From Portunus trituberculatus (taxonomy: Eukaryota > Arthropoda > Malacostraca > Decapoda > Portunidae), in NCBI RefSeq assembly GCF_017591435.1, contig NC_059289.1, forward strand, positions 20,486,610-20,550,609: a stretch of 64,000 nucleotides of DNA, given 5' to 3'. The notes under the pieces were generated by a model. It was not told the origin of the DNA, did no database searches, and worked only from the letters and a program-made list of their open reading frames with translations. This document shows positions 60,414 to 64,000 of this stretch, in pieces. How positions within the stretch are numbered: position 1 is the stretch's first letter; every line of letters starts with the position of its first letter. Position numbers and translations under genes: made by a program.

Positions 60414-61944
60414 CAGTAAGGTCCTGGGTTACGTCGGTCTTGAGTTACGTCAAACTCGCACTTAAGTCTGTCCAATATAAGGCAATTTAAGATTTTAAAA
60501 TTGAAAATTTATAAATCGTAAAGCGCGTGGTTTATTGTTATTGTTGGCCGCCAGGCGTCACTAGTGGTTATCCGCCACACTGCCCACCTCACGCTTGAAT
60601 ACAATAACACTCTACGTACCTCAGTTCCACCACACTGTCGCCCCTGGCAAGTGTTCCTACATCTGCGTTTCCTGACTATCTTAGTATCTTGCTCAATGGC
60701 ACCAAAAAGAAAACTCCTGAGTGATAGCAGTGATGCTAAGAAAAGGAAAACCATTACGCTACAAGAAAAAGTGGACATAATTAAAAGACATGAGAAGGGA
60801 AACAGCAGCTGTGTATAAGGGAGTGAAGAAGAAAATGGGAAGCCCGTTCCCATGACAACAGGGAGGTTGACAACCTTGAGGGCTCGCACACCTATCACAA
60901 CAATAACAACTCCAGAGCCTTCGTCTGGGCCACACGACACTTGCACCGTCTGCGCCTGTCTTCTGATCCCTATTGCCCTTTCCTATTGCATTTCCTGCTC
61001 CGCTGCCCACGCTTCTACTGCCACCGCACTGCACTACGCTCCCAGCTGTCCACCCTGTACGTTACAACATTCGACCTGCCTACCCTCCTGGCGGCCTCAG
61101 GCGTCCACCCCTCTCAGCAACATGCAGTCCTTCGCGTTCGCGGCCCTAATCAACAACAAAAACAAGCTTGTGTTTCATATTCCTACATACTTGTAAATAA
61201 TATAATAATATAAAGTTTTACTTATATAACGCTTCTACTCCTACTGCACTCCACAAAGCTCCTAGCTGTCCCACCCTGGGCGTCACAACATTCGACCTGC
61301 CCACCCTCCTGGCGGCCTCAGGCCGCCCCTTTCGGCAACCTGCAGTCCTTCGCGTTCGCGGCTCTAATCAATATATTCCTAAATAGTTGTAAATAATATA
61401 CCAATATAACAATATAACCTTTTACTTACCTGAATAACCATAAAAAATGATTGGTTGAAAACTTGATAATATGCTTTGAAAGTACAAAAACTCGAGTTAC
61501 GTACAAAATCGACTTACGTCATGTTTCAGGAACGTAACTTTGACAACAAGCTTGTGTTTCATATTCCTACATACTTGTAAATAATATAATAATATAAAGT
61601 TTTACTTATATAACGCTTCTACTCCTACTGCACTCCACAAAGCTCCCAGCTGTCCCGCCCTGGGCGTCACAACAATTGACCTGCCCACCCTCCTGGCGGC
61701 CTCAGGCCGCCCCTCTCAGCAACCTGCAGTCCTTCGTCGCGGCTCTAATCAATATATTCCTACATAGTTGTAAATAATATACCAATATAACAATATAACC
61801 TTTTACTTACCTGAATAACCATAAAAAATTATTGGTTGAAAACTCGATAATATGCTTTGAAAGTACAAAAACTCGAGTTACTTACAAAATCGACTTACGT
61901 CATGTTTCAGGAACGTAACTTTGACGTAACTCGGGACCTTACTG
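60414..61944 (+). mobile_element. TAE-2 copy M6, longest form
   Basis: It starts CAGTAAGGTCCTGGGTTACG and ends GGGACCTTACTG, then a TA shared with copy H. The HTH is at 60696-60818 (MAPKRKLLSDSSDAKKRKTI, TLQEKVDIIKRHEKG). The segment with ACAAGCTTGTGTTTCATATT to the sub-terminal GGAACGTAACTTTGAC is present twice in tandem. Confidence 0.83.
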
Positions 61945-61946
61945 TA

Positions 61947-62661
61947 CAGGTGACCCCCGCTTAACGAACGGGTTATGTTCCTAAAAAAACGTTCGTTAAG
62001 CGAATTTTCGTTAAGCCCTGACTTAAACTTCCATTGAGAGTAAACAAAGTGAGAGTGCATCATAGTACAGTGAAAGTTTTAATGAAAATAAAAATTATAA
62101 AGTTAAACATTTAGGCAGTTTAATTTAAGTCATTATAATGTACACTAATATATGTATGTAAGTAGCTTTATAATCTTGATGATCTTAAGTTTAAAAAAGG
62201 AGGGAGAGTGGAGCGGGAAAGACACTAGCTGGCAACCTGTGGAATGTAAACAAAGAGCGCATCATTGTACCACATACTAAACTTATGTACCACATTTCCA
62301 CAAGGCTTTCCATTTTATCCATTGTAGAGTCACGAGTTCAGGTGGTTCTTTTACCTTGCAAGGAAGATATGGCCCTCTTAATAGAGTCTGCTGACTTGAA
62401 GATAGTAGAGACAGTAGATGGAGTCAAGCCATGGTGGGAAGCAATGCTATTAGTTTTTTTGCCTCGTGTCTGTAAATAATATTCAGCTTCACTTCAATAG
62501 TAAGAGACTTCCTGGTCTTCTTGGCAATACTAGGCGTCATTGCAGGGCGTTTTGGTAGCATATTGAGCGAGGGAAGACGAGCTGCTGCTGACGCTGTTAT
62601 TGTTTTGAACTAGAGGGAAGTGAGTGGTGCGCATTTTGTCCATGAAAGGCGCTAGTGTATT
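61947..62661 (-). mobile_element. TAE-1 copy H, right side truncated
   Basis: It starts CAGGTGACCCCCGCTTAACG and matches copy G in reverse order. It has a decayed HTH on the minus strand around 62562-62430. It stops at GCGCTAGTGTATT where TAE-5 copy 3 begins, so one TIR is lost. Confidence 0.8.

Positions 62662-64000
<1,339 letters not shown>

Larger units (their letters stand above)
58708..62661 (-). repeat. Giant inverted repeat, right arm
   Basis: It has the reverse order of the left arm: LINE copy 8', N4, a 63-base link with AGTCAAGGAGGCCAATAACC, M6, then TAE-1 copy H. It is about 0.3 kb longer than the left arm, mainly because of an internal duplication in M6 (about 61157-61545 repeated at 61550-61900). 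The outer limit is at GCGCTAGTGTATT, where TAE-5 copy 3 begins. Confidence 0.88.

Overview
This is eukaryotic DNA with no bacterial or organellar signal. It is a 64 kb stretch of nested transposable elements and microsatellites from an arthropod genome, most likely a decapod crustacean. That placement is inferred from the LINE and Tigger families present and from the density of (TA)n, (AG)n, (CT)n and (AC)n tracts; I cannot confirm a species. The only candidates for host coding sequence are a splice-flanked open exon at 6122-6661 (minus) and a much weaker exon-like stretch near 58385-58500 (minus).

Layout. 0.7-4.5 kb: a nearly complete LINE (copy 1) on the minus strand. 4.6-6.05 kb: endonuclease and RT fragments of a second, Jockey-like LINE. 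6.1-6.7 kb: putative host exon. 6.9-9.75 kb: four nested elements (TAE-7, repeat R, TAE-1 and a tRNA-derived SINE). 9.76-11.89 kb: two TAE-1 copies back to back in inverted orientation. 11.9-12.6 kb: small TIR elements and (TA)n. 12.6-24.9 kb: five LINE copies head to tail on the plus strand (copies 2-6), with a piggyBac-like end and an 827-bp TA-flanked TIR element inside them. 24.9-31.3 kb: repeat R, TAE-5 copies and a large foldback structure. 31.3-41.65 kb: a complete LTR retrotransposon on the minus strand, interrupted in gag by a 2.8-kb TTAA-flanked insertion that itself holds LINE copy 7. 41.75-52.7 kb: TAE-2, TAE-3 and TAE-4 elements in (TA)n tracts, plus a nearly intact Tigger/pogo transposon (47256-49605). 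52.95-62.66 kb: a very large inverted repeat with roughly 3.6-4.0 kb arms around a 2.1-kb spacer that holds a LINE with an intact RT core. 63.3-64 kb: the 5' end of another LINE, running off the window.

How the parts relate. Two classes of machinery explain most of the window. LINE ORF1/ORF2 proteins (RNA-binding protein plus endonuclease/RT) made the LINE copies. Pogo/Tigger-type transposases probably moved the many TA-flanked elements, most of which keep only the transposase's N-terminal DNA-binding helix-turn-helix segment. The LTR element has a Ty3/gypsy-type pol, but its integrase lies upstream of reverse transcriptase in one reading frame. That order is typical of copia and is known among Ty3/gypsy elements in the Gmr1-like group. 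This element, the giant inverted repeat and the microsatellite-bounded LINE array are the most unusual things here.

All assignments rest on reading motifs, TIRs and target duplications by eye. No database search was run, and boundaries of old repeats are approximate.
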